A stretch of 64,000 nt of DNA from Oceanispirochaeta crateris (GTDB taxonomy: Bacteria; Spirochaetota; Spirochaetia; DSM-2461): positions 124,001 through 188,000 of the forward strand of contig NZ_CP036150.1 of NCBI RefSeq assembly GCF_008329965.1. Reading direction: 5' to 3'. This document shows positions 17,420 to 26,530 of the stretch, one piece after another. Under the pieces are notes generated by a model that was not told the origin of the DNA, did not search any database, and saw nothing but the letters and a program-made list of their open reading frames with translations. Each line of letters starts with the position of its first letter. Within the stretch, counting starts at the first letter, position 1. Made by a program: the position numbers and the translations under genes.

Positions 17420-18400
17420 TTATAAGAATAGTATCTGATAAGGAAAAACAATCAGAAAGGTAAAGAGAATCTGTCCGGCCCAGGTCAAAATGCCTGTCAT
17501 AAGGGAGTTCTTTCCCTGCTGTGCCAGTCCCCGGAATGTAATTTTCATTCCAATTCCCGCCATGGCGGTTATGAGTAAAACTTCCCCTGAAAATTGCAGT
17601 GCTTCTGTCATAGACTCCGGCAGGAAACCCGCTGTATTAATTGCCGAGAATAGGATGAATACCAGTATGTATAGGGGAACCTTCGCTCTTGTCTTCTTTT
17701 CCAGGCTGGCAGCCTTTGGATTTCTTATGAACTGGACAATCAGAACCACCGGTGATATCAGGAGTATCCGGCCCATTTTCACAATTACCGCAACCTGGCC
17801 GGTGTCGTTTCCAAGGGAAAATCCTGCGGCTGTTACCTGACCAACGGCCTGTAAGGTATTGCCTATGATCATCCCTTTTATCTGTTGGGAGAACAGGGGG
17901 GTCAATGACAGGAGGAAGGGGAGGATAAAGATCCCGGCAGTTCCCAGTAAATTGATGATAGCCACAGACATGCCCACATTCTTCTCGTTTGTCTTAACCA
18001 CCCCTTGGACAGCCACTATGGCAGAACTACCGCAGACTCCGTTGCCAACTCCAATAAGGAGAGCTTGTTCTTTTTCTATTCCAAAGAGTTTCCCCCATAT
18101 CAGGGCCGTCAAAATGGTGAAGGGGATTCCAAGGAAGATAAGAATCAAGGGTAAAACACCAAAGGATAAAAGGACGTTGTAATTCAGTGAAAAACCCAGC
18201 AGGGCTATGGCAACTGGCAATATCTTCTTTTCACTGAAGCTTATTCCCGGGGTGGCTCTGGAGCTGATTTTGAAGGTATTGGCAAGGAGCATTCCCAACA
18301 GAATTGAAAATGTTACGGCTCCCAATGGTAGAAACAGTCCCAAAGTCCAGGCGATGGTTCCTAATAAAGCACAGATGATGATTCCTGGTAATAATTTCAT
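17420..18400 (-). CDS. yeiH: YeiH/UPF0324-family putative sulfate/sulfonate exporter
   Basis: A 326-residue membrane protein of about 10-11 helices from the PF03601 family (YeiH, YadS-like, often named putative sulfate exporter). Family marks are ALLGFSLNYNVLLSFG, GVGNGVCGSSAIVAVQGVVKTNEKNVG and GNTLQAVGQVTAAGFSLG. It is divergent from a LysR regulator, matching the E. coli yeiH/yeiE arrangement. GAGAGG lies five bases before the ATG. The transported compound has not been settled for the family, so substrate is left open. Confidence 0.88.
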   Translation of the reverse strand: MKLLPGIIICALLGTIAWTLGLFLPLGAVTFSILLGMLLANTFKISSRATPGISFSEKKILPVAIALLGFSLNYNVLLSFGVLPLILIFLGIPFTILTALIWGKLFGIEKEQALLIGVGNGVCGSSAIVAVQGVVKTNEKNVGMSVAIINLLGTAGIFILPFLLSLTPLFSQQIKGMIIGNTLQAVGQVTAAGFSLGNDTGQVAVIVKMGRILLISPVVLIVQFIRNPKAASLEKKTRAKVPLYILVFILFSAINTAGFLPESMTEALQFSGEVLLITAMAGIGMKITFRGLAQQGKNSLMTGILTWAGQILFTFLIVFPYQILFL

Positions 18401-18455
18401 ATAACCTCTCTTGGGCTCAAACTATCATAAGAAAGTAATTAAATATATTTATATA

Positions 18456-18475
18456 TTATTATGTAAACATAATAA
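18456..18475. promoter_or_regulatory. 20-bp palindrome TTATTATGTAAACATAATAA, candidate LysR operator
   Basis: Nine-base arms TTATTATGT / ACATAATAA flank AA. It lies between the divergent yeiH (start 18400) and lysR (start 18506) genes and contains the T-N11-A arrangement recognised by LysR proteins, so it is probably the regulator's binding site. Confidence 0.65.
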
Positions 18476-18505
18476 AAACTTAAGTGTTTGTGTTATCTTA
18501 TAGAC

Positions 18506-19393
18506 ATGTTGGATTATAGAATCATTACTTTTCTAAGTGTTGTAGATCAGGGCACTCTGGCAAAGGCTTCGGACAGATTAGGCTTAACTCAGCCAGCGGT
18601 TTCGCAGCATATCAAGTATTTGGAAGGATATTATGGAATCCCTCTTTTTGATCATATAGGGAGAAGGCTTGTTCTCAATGATGCAGGTCATCTGCTTTAC
18701 AAATTTGCCAGGGAGGCCGAGTCTCTTTTTCTTCAGTTCAGCAGGCAGGCCACCAGTATGACAGAAGGAAAAAAACATTACTCTTTGGGGGCTACCCTGA
18801 CTATTGGAGAGTTCATCCTTCCCAGCTACCTTGGTCAATACAGAACTACTCATCCTGAACTGGAGCTGACCATTCAAATTGAAAATACAATGAACATACT
18901 CCATCTTTTGGATATGAAGAGGATTGATCTTGCCTTAGTGGAGGGTCCCTTCGATAGGACCAGGTATAAGAACCGTCTGTTGCTCCAGGATGAGATGATT
19001 TTTATTGGAGACCGGAGTTTTGTCCCGGAAAGTTCCAAAGCCATCACTTCTGAAGAGTTGGCAGGCAGCAGATTGATTCTTCGGGAAGAGGGCTCCGGAA
19101 CACGCTATTTTTGGGAAGAATACTGTAAAGAACATAACATCCACATTCCCAGAAGTTCTGTGACCATGGAAATTGGGAGTCTCAGTGCCATAAAATCTCT
19201 TGTAGAAGCGGGAGTGGGTTGTTCTGTCATGTCCCGCTGGGCAGTCAGACAGGAACTCCTATTGGGGACTCTCCGATCCAGGCCCTTTGCAGCTGGACCT
19301 CTCAAAAGGAATCTCTACTTTGTTTATAATGAAGACTCTCCCCATACCTTCATACATGCTTTTGCTGATTTCATCGAAAAACATACCTTGTAA
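18506..19393 (+). CDS. LysR-family transcriptional regulator (YeiE-like)
   Basis: A 295-residue regulator with the N-terminal winged helix (MLDYRIITFLSVVDQGTLAKASDRLGLTQPAVSQHIKYLE) and a two-lobed effector domain. EGSGTRYFWEEY and the VEAGVGCSVMSRWAV region are like CysB/YeiE-type members. The ATG at 18506 has no Shine-Dalgarno sequence; TTG 18488 is in frame but also has none. A TATCTT just upstream raises the possibility of a leaderless or near-leaderless transcript. It is divergent from yeiH and probably activates it from the palindrome between them. Confidence 0.88.
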   Translation: MLDYRIITFLSVVDQGTLAKASDRLGLTQPAVSQHIKYLEGYYGIPLFDHIGRRLVLNDAGHLLYKFAREAESLFLQFSRQATSMTEGKKHYSLGATLTIGEFILPSYLGQYRTTHPELELTIQIENTMNILHLLDMKRIDLALVEGPFDRTRYKNRLLLQDEMIFIGDRSFVPESSKAITSEELAGSRLILREEGSGTRYFWEEYCKEHNIHIPRSSVTMEIGSLSAIKSLVEAGVGCSVMSRWAVRQELLLGTLRSRPFAAGPLKRNLYFVYNEDSPHTFIHAFADFIEKHTL

Positions 19394-19566
19394 GCTTCAA
19401 CGAGGAGATATAGCTTGAATTGTATTTACCATGACAATGTTCTGAGCCGATGAGCTGAGTCGTTCGAATTTTTTTTATTTTTTTGTAACCACTTCTTAAA
19501 AGCCTGGTTTCCAAATTGTAGAACAGCAAGAATTCTCCTGATTAAATTGTTTTTTTCATTTTGCTC

Positions 19567-19603
19567 GCCCCCGGGTTTCCTCCTTTTCCCGGGGGCTTTT
19601 TTT
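19567..19603 (+). terminator. GC-rich Rho-independent terminator with CCTCC loop
   Basis: A 9-bp perfect stem GCCCCCGGG / CCCGGGGGC with the loop TTTCCTCCTTTT is followed by seven T. It is 174 bases after the LysR stop. It could end that transcript or a small RNA starting in the T-rich stretch before it. Confidence 0.88.
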
Positions 19604-19625
19604 GCTTCTTTAAAATTAAGGGTCC

Positions 19626-21593
19626 TTAATCTGCTGCGACAATGAAGTTTTGAAATTCGTCATCCGCATCGCGTGAATATTTGACAAGTTCATCATCCGG
19701 GCAGGATGCCATTTCTGCAAAGGTGCAGCTGGCGTCAGTGTCGAGGTCTTCGCTGTGTTTCATATAGGTTGTTTGATACAGGGATAGCTTTTTTTGTGGA
19801 TGGATTCCCATTTCTAAGAGCTTCTGGGCACCTTTTTTTATCAATTTCAGTTTATTGATCAGGTCTTCATGGGATTTAACAGTCCACACACCTAGAAAAA
19901 TCGGTTTGTCATGGTTGTTCATGTCACCAATAAACTCACCCCGCAGGAGTTCTTCTTTTTCCTTACCAAGGTAGGGGGCAAAATCAAGGTGCTCTGCCAG
20001 CTTTCGGTCGGTGGCACGAAAGTCTCCGTTTTCTGGGTCCATTGTGAAGATGATTATATTTTCGTAGGCTTGTCCATAACTTTTAAACATGGCCCCCCTG
20101 TAATCGTTATCCTTAATCACCTGGTTTAACTTATCTTTTCTAGCTTTGATTTCCTGTGAAATCTCCAGTAGCCATGTCTTCATATTTTCATACTCGCATC
20201 TATAGACACTTACTTCCTTTTCCAAGCCCTCCAGGGAAAGGGCTCCTTCAATATAGGATAAGGCGGTTCGATAGACATTTCTTATGTTATGAAATTTGCT
20301 GAACTTGAGGATCAGGTCAAATAGGAATATTTCCATTTTTCGAAGCTGCCAGATAGAGGCGATAATGGCATTCCTGTCGGCTCCTTCATATACTTCCGGT
20401 TTCTCCCAGAGTACTTTAAACTCATTGAGGCGCCTGTCCATACGGACGTACCATTTATTAGCAAATCCGGAAACCTTTTCCAGTTTGATTTTCCAGGTCG
20501 TTCCTTTTCCAAGCTGGCTGGTGACTTCTATATTCCCGGCTCCAAAGGTTGAAAAAATTTGGCGGGTCCCCAGGCCTTCGCCCGTTTTATTTCCCTTTGT
20601 CGTTCTCCCAACGAAGGCAGGAATACCCTCGGAGTTTTTTAATAGTTTCTCCTTGGCCATTCCCTGACCGTTATCTTCCACTTCCAGGTAAATAAAGTCT
20701 TTAATTCTGTATAAGGATATCCTGATGATTCCTTGGCGTTGAGTGTCGGCTATGGCATCCAGGGCATTGGAGACCATATTGACCAGGGCACGGCCCATGT
20801 TGATAAAAGAGCCTGGAACGAGAGCCGATCTTGTTTTTAGCTCAAGATGGAGTTCACAGGGAGTTGTGGACGCCTCAATGTAGGGAACAATACGTTCCAG
20901 TATGACTTCCTGGAGGTTCACATTATGAAGAATCTGCATATTGTCTCTGAATGAATTGAGCATGTTTACCATCGTTGTCGTTTCACGGTTGATGTCTTCG
21001 ATGATTCTGTCTGCATTATCCATGGAGAGCATGTCCACCATATTGGACATGAGGCGGAGTGTCTTTCTGGCATCGTGCCTTGTTTTCCCAATCTCCTCAC
21101 TGGCCGAGGGTGAGAGGGAGTCCTTTTTTTGCCTCTCTATCACCAGGATATCATGTTTATCCGCTAAGAGATGGCTGTATACAAGATTCCTGTACACCAT
21201 GGGCTCACCCTGCCGAAATCCTTTATTCTCGAAGAACTCTATGGTATCTCCCTGTTTCTCCCATATGTACAGGTAGACTCTCCCATTGCCGGGTATTTTT
21301 GAGGCCAGGTATTCCACAAAGGCGGTGCCGATTCCTCTCCCTCTTCCGAAGGGACTTGTGACCAGTTTATAAATATGGAAATTGCGTTTATATCTGTCCG
21401 TATAAACCTGCATGTACCCCAAAATCTCACCTTCATCGATCCAGACGCAGCTGTATTCCCGGCTAATCTCAATATCGGGGTCGCGGATGTAGGGAGAGGG
21501 AATTATGAAGGTATCTATGTTTAGGAGCGGATTCCGTATGACTTGGTCCTCAATGAGCTCTGTCAGGGGTTGTATGTTGGGGAAGCTTTTCAC
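19626..21593 (-). CDS. GNAT acetyltransferase fused to a histidine-kinase ATPase module and an unknown C-terminal domain
   Basis: A 655-residue cytoplasmic fusion. Residues 1 to about 160 are a GNAT fold (YKLVTSPFGRGRGIGTAFVEYL is the acetyl-CoA loop; FFENKGFRQGEPM closes it). Residues about 165-370 hold a dimerisation helix with a possible phospho-acceptor in KTRHDARKTLRLMSNM and a GHKL ATPase domain (NMVSNALDAI, EVEDNGQGMAKE, TGEGLGTRQIF). Residues about 375-655 form an unrecognised mostly helical domain. The combination suggests a kinase that modulates, or is modulated by, an acetylation function. GTG start overlaps the HD gene stop (GTGA), so the two are coupled. Partner response regulators are not adjacent. 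Confidence 0.8.
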   Translation of the reverse strand: MKSFPNIQPLTELIEDQVIRNPLLNIDTFIIPSPYIRDPDIEISREYSCVWIDEGEILGYMQVYTDRYKRNFHIYKLVTSPFGRGRGIGTAFVEYLASKIPGNGRVYLYIWEKQGDTIEFFENKGFRQGEPMVYRNLVYSHLLADKHDILVIERQKKDSLSPSASEEIGKTRHDARKTLRLMSNMVDMLSMDNADRIIEDINRETTTMVNMLNSFRDNMQILHNVNLQEVILERIVPYIEASTTPCELHLELKTRSALVPGSFINMGRALVNMVSNALDAIADTQRQGIIRISLYRIKDFIYLEVEDNGQGMAKEKLLKNSEGIPAFVGRTTKGNKTGEGLGTRQIFSTFGAGNIEVTSQLGKGTTWKIKLEKVSGFANKWYVRMDRRLNEFKVLWEKPEVYEGADRNAIIASIWQLRKMEIFLFDLILKFSKFHNIRNVYRTALSYIEGALSLEGLEKEVSVYRCEYENMKTWLLEISQEIKARKDKLNQVIKDNDYRGAMFKSYGQAYENIIIFTMDPENGDFRATDRKLAEHLDFAPYLGKEKEELLRGEFIGDMNNHDKPIFLGVWTVKSHEDLINKLKLIKKGAQKLLEMGIHPQKKLSLYQTTYMKHSEDLDTDASCTFAEMASCPDDELVKYSRDADDEFQNFIVAAD

Positions 21594-22159
21594 TTCGAAC
21601 CTGCCAGACCAATTTCTTCTGCGGCTGTTTTCATCCCCTCTATGGTCATGGCTATTAGATCTCCAGTTTCCATCTCCAGCATTGAGGCTCCTTTTTCAAT
21701 GACGGCTCTATCTACTCCTGCGGAGAATCCCTTGGCTTTCCATTTCTTCTTTACAGATTTAACTTCCAGATCCAGAATACTTTTTGAGGGTCTAACCAGG
21801 ACCGTAGCCGTAATCAGTCCGGTCAACTCATCAGTGGCATAGAGAACTTTTTCCATCTCATGAACGGGTTCTACGTCACTGCATAAGCCCCAACCATGGG
21901 AGACCACAGCGTGAACGACCTCTTCCGGCCAACCCCGGTCTCTTAATATCTCTGCCGATTTTACACAGTGTTCCTGGGGATATTTTTCATAATCAAGGTC
22001 GTGGATCAATCCAACAATTCCCCAGAACTCTGGGTCGTAGCCTCTGAGTTCCGCGGCATGGCGCATCACCGCTTCTACGGCCAGAGCATGGGTATAAAGA
22101 CTCTCACTCTGGTTGAATTCCCTGAATAATGCGAGGGCTGCTTCTCTGTTAATCTGCAT
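21590..22159 (-). CDS. HD-domain metal-dependent hydrolase
   Basis: A 189-residue HD-fold protein, the type that hydrolyses nucleotides or phosphomonoesters. Metal ligands are visible: TRAHALAVE-like SLYTHALAVEAVMRH, then LIHDLDYEKYP (HD pair), and AVVSHGWG. The start is ATG 22159, where GGGAGATAAAA provides the ribosome site; the frame runs upstream to 22294 inside the sulfatase gene without coding character. It overlaps the sulfatase 3' end by 11 bases and its own stop overlaps the GNAT-kinase start. Proteins of this short class are often annotated as hydrolases without a known substrate. Confidence 0.85.
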   Translation of the reverse strand: MQINREAALALFREFNQSESLYTHALAVEAVMRHAAELRGYDPEFWGIVGLIHDLDYEKYPQEHCVKSAEILRDRGWPEEVVHAVVSHGWGLCSDVEPVHEMEKVLYATDELTGLITATVLVRPSKSILDLEVKSVKKKWKAKGFSAGVDRAVIEKGASMLEMETGDLIAMTIEGMKTAAEEIGLAGSK

Positions 22160-23860
22160 TTTTATCTCCCGTTGTGTGTTTTGATTTAAGCTTTTTCTCC
22201 TTTTCAAGGAGGTCTTTGATCTTCTTATCCTGAAATCCGCCCTCTTTCTGCCATTGTTCCAGATCGAGTTGTTCCAGTTCAACAAGAGGTTCATTTTCTA
22301 TACATTTAAGAACTTCATCCATAAAATTGTTCATACTGGATTTTTCTCTCTCATCCTGAATCTGATCCTGAAAGACCGGGAATGACGGGAGCCGGGGAGC
22401 TTGATTCCCCGAATCTTCCAGAACTACAAAATCATCATCATTCAGGCAACCATCGGGGCCCCAGAGCCTTTCCTGTTCCAGGAGTTTCTCTTTCATCTGA
22501 TTCTTGATCTCAATAATTTCAGCATTGTGAGAACTAAAGAGCAGGTTTCGGCTCTCCGAAGGATCTTCTGTGAGGTTGAAGAGCTCCTCACGTCCCTCCC
22601 TGTAGTAATAATTGTATTTGTAATCCTGAGTCCGGAGGGATATCCACCGTCTTATGCCCGATCCATATTCCACATATTGTAAATTCCGGTTTTTCTTTTT
22701 TGTATCCGTCAGGAGGCTTTCTCCCGGGAGTTTGGTGGTTTTATAGGAAATTTGAATTCCTGCGGCATCCAGTATGGTTGGCATTATATCGTTTAAATCG
22801 ACAAACTCATGCACCTTTTCTCCCGGTTCTATCAGCTCTGGATAACTGAGAATACAAGGAATACGTGTACAGCTGTCGTAGGGCAGGCCTTTGGCAATGG
22901 TTCCATAATCCCCCAGAAGGTCTCCATGGTCACTCACAAAGAGAATGAGTGTATTCCGTCTCTGATTTGTATCTTCAAGAGCATCCAATATCCTTCCAAT
23001 ATTGTAATCGACCTGACTTATGGAGCTGTAATACAGTTCTCTGTAGCGTCTGAACCACTTTTGGGGAATACTCCTAAACTGACGGGCGTTCTCATCTGCC
23101 GCGGGGCTCAATGGGCTTGTTGTCTTCAGGAGTTCAGGGAGTTCTTTATCGCTGTAAAGGTCTGCAAAGCGCCTTGCAGGGTCCTGGGGGGGCGGGGAGA
23201 AATCCAGCTGACCTTCATGAGCCAGGGATGGCGGCCCCTGTTTGTTTCCAGGAAATCCAACGCTCTGTCTGCGACCCAGGTATCATCCTGATGCTGCTCG
23301 GGTAAGAGGGGACTCTGAGGGACGTAGCGGAGAATGTTTTCACATCCGTGAATGTTCAGAATATGTCCCCAACCATTCTCCTTGAGATACATGGCATAGT
23401 CATCCTCTTCTCTGAATGCCGGATTTGATTCCATCAAATGTATCCGGTCGTATCCTCTGTGGCGTCGCCGGGGAATGAATTGATTTTTACCAATGGCTAC
23501 TGTTTCATACCCATGATCAGAAAGAAGCTGGGGGAATGTATTGATCCAACCGGGCATGCCGAAGGTTCTATTGTTTTCCTGATATCCGTGGATTTTTCCT
23601 GTCAGTCCTGTCAGAAGGTTATGACGTGCAGGCATTCCGTCTGGAATGGGGGTGAAGGCATGGCTATACAACCTGCCTGAGGCTGCCAGACGGTCCAGGT
23701 TAGGAGTATACATGAAGTCGGCACCGCTGGCATTTATGGTATCCCATCTCTGCTGATCGGTCATCAGCAAGAGGATGTTTGGCCTTTTTTCACCCTTCTC
23801 ATTGTTTTCATGATCATAGGGAATCGCCGATAGAGAATCTTCTACCTTTGAACTGTCCAT
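22149..23860 (-). pseudogene. Sulfatase-family protein, frameshifted at a seven-C tract and lacking catalytic Cys and His
   Basis: Two frames (23860 to 23126 and onward to 22149) together spell one arylsulfatase/choline-sulfatase-like protein of about 565 residues. The N part has LLLMTDQQRWDT and TPNLDRLAASG; the C part has LFVSDHGDLLGDYG. The break is at a run of seven C on the coding strand (G at 23186-23192): one extra C restores the natural continuation DPARRFADLYSDKELP. In addition, the formylglycine motif C-x-P-S-R reads G-M-P-A-R, and the following GK-x-H motif reads GKNQF, so key active-site residues are missing. Either a decaying gene or a catalytically dead homologue with a sequencing or slippage indel. 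GGAG precedes the ATG at 23860. Confidence 0.83.
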
Positions 23861-24059
23861 GTTGTACTCCTGTTTTGTTCCCCCTCCTTGTCTACAACTC
23901 TGTGGGTCAACATTGAAGATTAAGAAGGGTCTGTTTTTAATATAATACAGGAGATGGGGACTGGGGAGGGTTTTATATCCTAATTTTATTTTTGTCTTCT
24001 AAGATGATGAGGACCTATCGGTACAGAGCCCGCTATGAGATCCTCATGCTTCGCTGTTG

Positions 24060-24926
24060 TTAAACTGCTGTTTTTACTCTCTCCGCATGGCCTTCCTGTC
24101 CATAGCGTGTTGTAAATTCTTTGAATTTCTTCATGATTTCAGCACTGTGAACACCAATCTGCCCATCCCCAATTTGGATATCATCCACCTGAATAACAGG
24201 GACAATTTCTTTATTTGAAGCGGTAATAATAATTTCTTTTGCTTTGGCAATGTCCTCTCTGCTGATATCGCGGAGTTCTACAGCCTGCTGTTCATTCATC
24301 AATTCAATGATGACGGAGCGGGTGATACCAGGAAGAATCCCTGCTCCGGGAGTGACCCATTTGTTATCCAGGTAAAGGAAAATATTGGTTGTTGTTCCTT
24401 CTAGAACTCTTCCGTCTCTGTCTACATAAACTGATTCTACGGCGTTGGATTTGATGGCTTCTTGCTGTGTGAGCACTGCATTCATGTAGTTTGTACTCTT
24501 TGCTTCGGGGATATAGCGTTCAACATCCACAGTTATGATTTTCACTCCCTTTGTATACCACCAGGATGGCAGATCGTGTTTGGGGGTTACCATGACAATC
24601 AGCTTACCCTTGCCTTCCGGGGTTACAGAATCGTGGCTGGTTCCTCCGGTGTAGACAATACGAACGTTAGACTCTTCATTGTCATTCCGTTCCAGAGTTT
24701 CCATGACAATGTCAAAAAGGGCCTCTTTAGTGCAAGGCAGGTTCAGGCCTACTTTCTGTCCTGAATTCACCAGTCTATCAATGTGTTCTTTAAGGTAAAA
24801 AGGTCTTTTATTATAGGTCCTCATAAAATCAAAGATTCCATAGCCTCTCAGCACAGCCATGTCGTTAACAGACAGCACAGCTTTTTCAGAATCTACAAAA
24901 TCTCCATCCAAATAAAAAATGCTCAT
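24060..24926 (-). CDS. Class IV PLP aminotransferase (D-amino-acid/branched-chain type)
   Basis: A 288-residue fold-type IV transaminase. The PLP lysine is in IPEAKSTNYM (about residue 143), the cofactor glutamate in VLEGTTTNIF (about 176), and the phosphate-binding segment in GILPGITRSVI. RGYGIFDFMRTYNKRPF and LKEHIDRL match the N-terminal domain. D-alanine aminotransferase, branched-chain and aminodeoxychorismate enzymes share this fold. Position at the end of a D-glutamate/5-oxoproline operon favours a D-amino acid aminotransferase acting on D-glutamate, but that is inference. AAGGAGAGG stands before the ATG; 24 bases separate it from pxpC. Confidence 0.87.
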   Translation of the reverse strand: MSIFYLDGDFVDSEKAVLSVNDMAVLRGYGIFDFMRTYNKRPFYLKEHIDRLVNSGQKVGLNLPCTKEALFDIVMETLERNDNEESNVRIVYTGGTSHDSVTPEGKGKLIVMVTPKHDLPSWWYTKGVKIITVDVERYIPEAKSTNYMNAVLTQQEAIKSNAVESVYVDRDGRVLEGTTTNIFLYLDNKWVTPGAGILPGITRSVIIELMNEQQAVELRDISREDIAKAKEIIITASNKEIVPVIQVDDIQIGDGQIGVHSAEIMKKFKEFTTRYGQEGHAERVKTAV

Positions 24927-24950
24927 TTTCCTCTCCTTGACTCCATACTT

Positions 24951-25784
24951 TCAGTATTGTCTAAGTTTGTTGATTTCAATATTTTTAAGCCGGGCGACTT
25001 CCCGGGCAACTTCCATGGTTACTTCTTTAAAGTGCAGGACCTGTCCCGGCGCATACTGGGCCAGCAGGTCCACATCGGCGCTGATTACATTGAAGACTCG
25101 CGGATACCCGCCCACTGTCTGGCGGTGTTTTAGGAGGACAATGGGACCTTTCGGGGTGAGCTGAACAGTCCCGTCGCTCACTGCTTCGGAGATCATATTC
25201 CCGGTTGTTTTGAGGTTCAGCTGCTTTTTGCCGCAACTGAGGCGCATTCCCATATCGCTTGTTTCCCGTGTTATGGTCCAGCCTTCATTGATAAAGAGTT
25301 CTGGGTTTTCTAAATCCTTATATTCAGGCCCTCGAATCAATCGAATCTTGTGATCCTTATCCCTCCAAGAGGCAATCGAATCAAAGCTTCCTCTTTCTTT
25401 TCCTTCTATGGTTAAATCCTTCCTGTTTGACCAACACAGATAGGTTCTGAAACCATATTCCCGGGGACCAAACTCAAGGGTCCAGCCTGCATGGGCCTTG
25501 ATCACAGAGCCATGGGGTACTTCTATGGTCCTCTCATCCTTTTTCAGGGTGACCGTGCTGAACTTAGCTCCGGTGAGGATGAAAAATCCTTCTTCTACCA
25601 CCATGAACCGGGGAGGGTAGATCAGTTCCAGAGCAGGGTTGTCAGGAGCATTGTATAAAAGGGCATTTCCCGACTCATAAGCAAAGAGATCCATGGCTCC
25701 TGCCGGGCTGACCCCTCTATCCTGAAGTCCGAATTCGGGAAGCTGTATCTTCTTATAGATTCCTCTGTTCAACTCTTTAAACAT
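24951..25784 (-). CDS. pxpC: 5-oxoprolinase subunit C (biotin-dependent carboxyltransferase-like, KipA family)
   Basis: A 277-residue member of the PxpC/KipA family. With PxpA and PxpB it forms the prokaryotic ATP-dependent 5-oxoprolinase, which opens 5-oxoproline (pyroglutamate) to glutamate. Visible are the family start GLQDRGVSPAGAMDLFAYESGNALL, NPALELIYPP, the region ITRETSDMGMRLSC, and the C-terminal GPIVLLKHRQTVGGYPRVFNVISADVDLLAQ. It starts one base before the pxpA stop ends (TAATG overlap). The three subunits lie in order B-A-C here. Confidence 0.92.
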   Translation of the reverse strand: MFKELNRGIYKKIQLPEFGLQDRGVSPAGAMDLFAYESGNALLYNAPDNPALELIYPPRFMVVEEGFFILTGAKFSTVTLKKDERTIEVPHGSVIKAHAGWTLEFGPREYGFRTYLCWSNRKDLTIEGKERGSFDSIASWRDKDHKIRLIRGPEYKDLENPELFINEGWTITRETSDMGMRLSCGKKQLNLKTTGNMISEAVSDGTVQLTPKGPIVLLKHRQTVGGYPRVFNVISADVDLLAQYAPGQVLHFKEVTMEVAREVARLKNIEINKLRQY

Positions 25785-26530
25785 TATTTTTTACTACCGC
25801 TTTTTTCCCGACCGAATGCTCTTTGGAGCGCCGTCGCCAGGGTGAGGGATATTTCAGAGTCGGAATGGATGCAGATTGTCTGGGCCATCAGAACGGCTTC
25901 TTTCTGTTTGACCTGTCCGTCTGTTTCATAAAAGGCTGTCACCTTCTGATCGTTCATTATTTTCAAGGAGTGCTGGACCGCCTCATCCAACTCGTGGATG
26001 GATGCATAGTCCTTGCTCCGGTTTACCAAAGAGAGTTTACCATTCTGAGGATTTAGGGCATAACGGCGTTCTGCAAAGGCTTCAGCCATGACTGAGATGC
26101 CCAGATTCTCACAGGCAAGGGCCAGTTCTGAATCAAACTGAGTCACAATGCTGTTTATCGAATTCTTTTGGAGCCAGTTTGCCAGCAGTTTGGCCAGGCT
26201 GGCATCGGAAGCTGCGTCATTGTAGAGGGCTCCGTGAAATTTGACCGTTTTGACATCGGCCATGAGGGCATATTGATGATCCAGGGAGTGAAGGAGTTCC
26301 TCCTGTTGGATGTTCATGGTCAGTCTCCCAAAGTTTTGTTTGTCCGGATAGGACAGATGGGCCGTTACATCCACATCAAAGCGATCTGCCAGGGTTCTAA
26401 ATGCCCTTATCGATGCGTTATCTCCCGCATGGCCACCACAGGCTATGTTGGCTATATCTATGTGCTGCATCAGGGCTGTATCAACGGGATGATCAGAACC
26501 TCTTTCTCCGATATCACAATTAATCTTCAT
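25784..26530 (-). CDS. pxpA: 5-oxoprolinase subunit A (LamB/YcsF family)
   Basis: A 248-residue LamB/YcsF protein, the subunit that with PxpB phosphorylates 5-oxoproline. The family motifs KINCDIGERGS, IDIANIACGGHAGD (metal/substrate residues) and DVTAHLSYPDKQNFGR are present, along with TVKFHGALYND and VMAEAFAERRY. The first motif normally reads DxNxDxGE; here it is INCDIGE, close to normal. It overlaps pxpB by 11 bases and pxpC by one. Confidence 0.92.
   Translation of the reverse strand: MKINCDIGERGSDHPVDTALMQHIDIANIACGGHAGDNASIRAFRTLADRFDVDVTAHLSYPDKQNFGRLTMNIQQEELLHSLDHQYALMADVKTVKFHGALYNDAASDASLAKLLANWLQKNSINSIVTQFDSELALACENLGISVMAEAFAERRYALNPQNGKLSLVNRSKDYASIHELDEAVQHSLKIMNDQKVTAFYETDGQVKQKEAVLMAQTICIHSDSEISLTLATALQRAFGREKSGSKK

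Noticed and set aside
22149-23111. A separate 320-residue sulfatase-like gene starting at TTG 23111
   Set aside because: Its frame continues upstream as good sulfatase sequence to the C7 tract, so it is the second half of one frameshifted gene.
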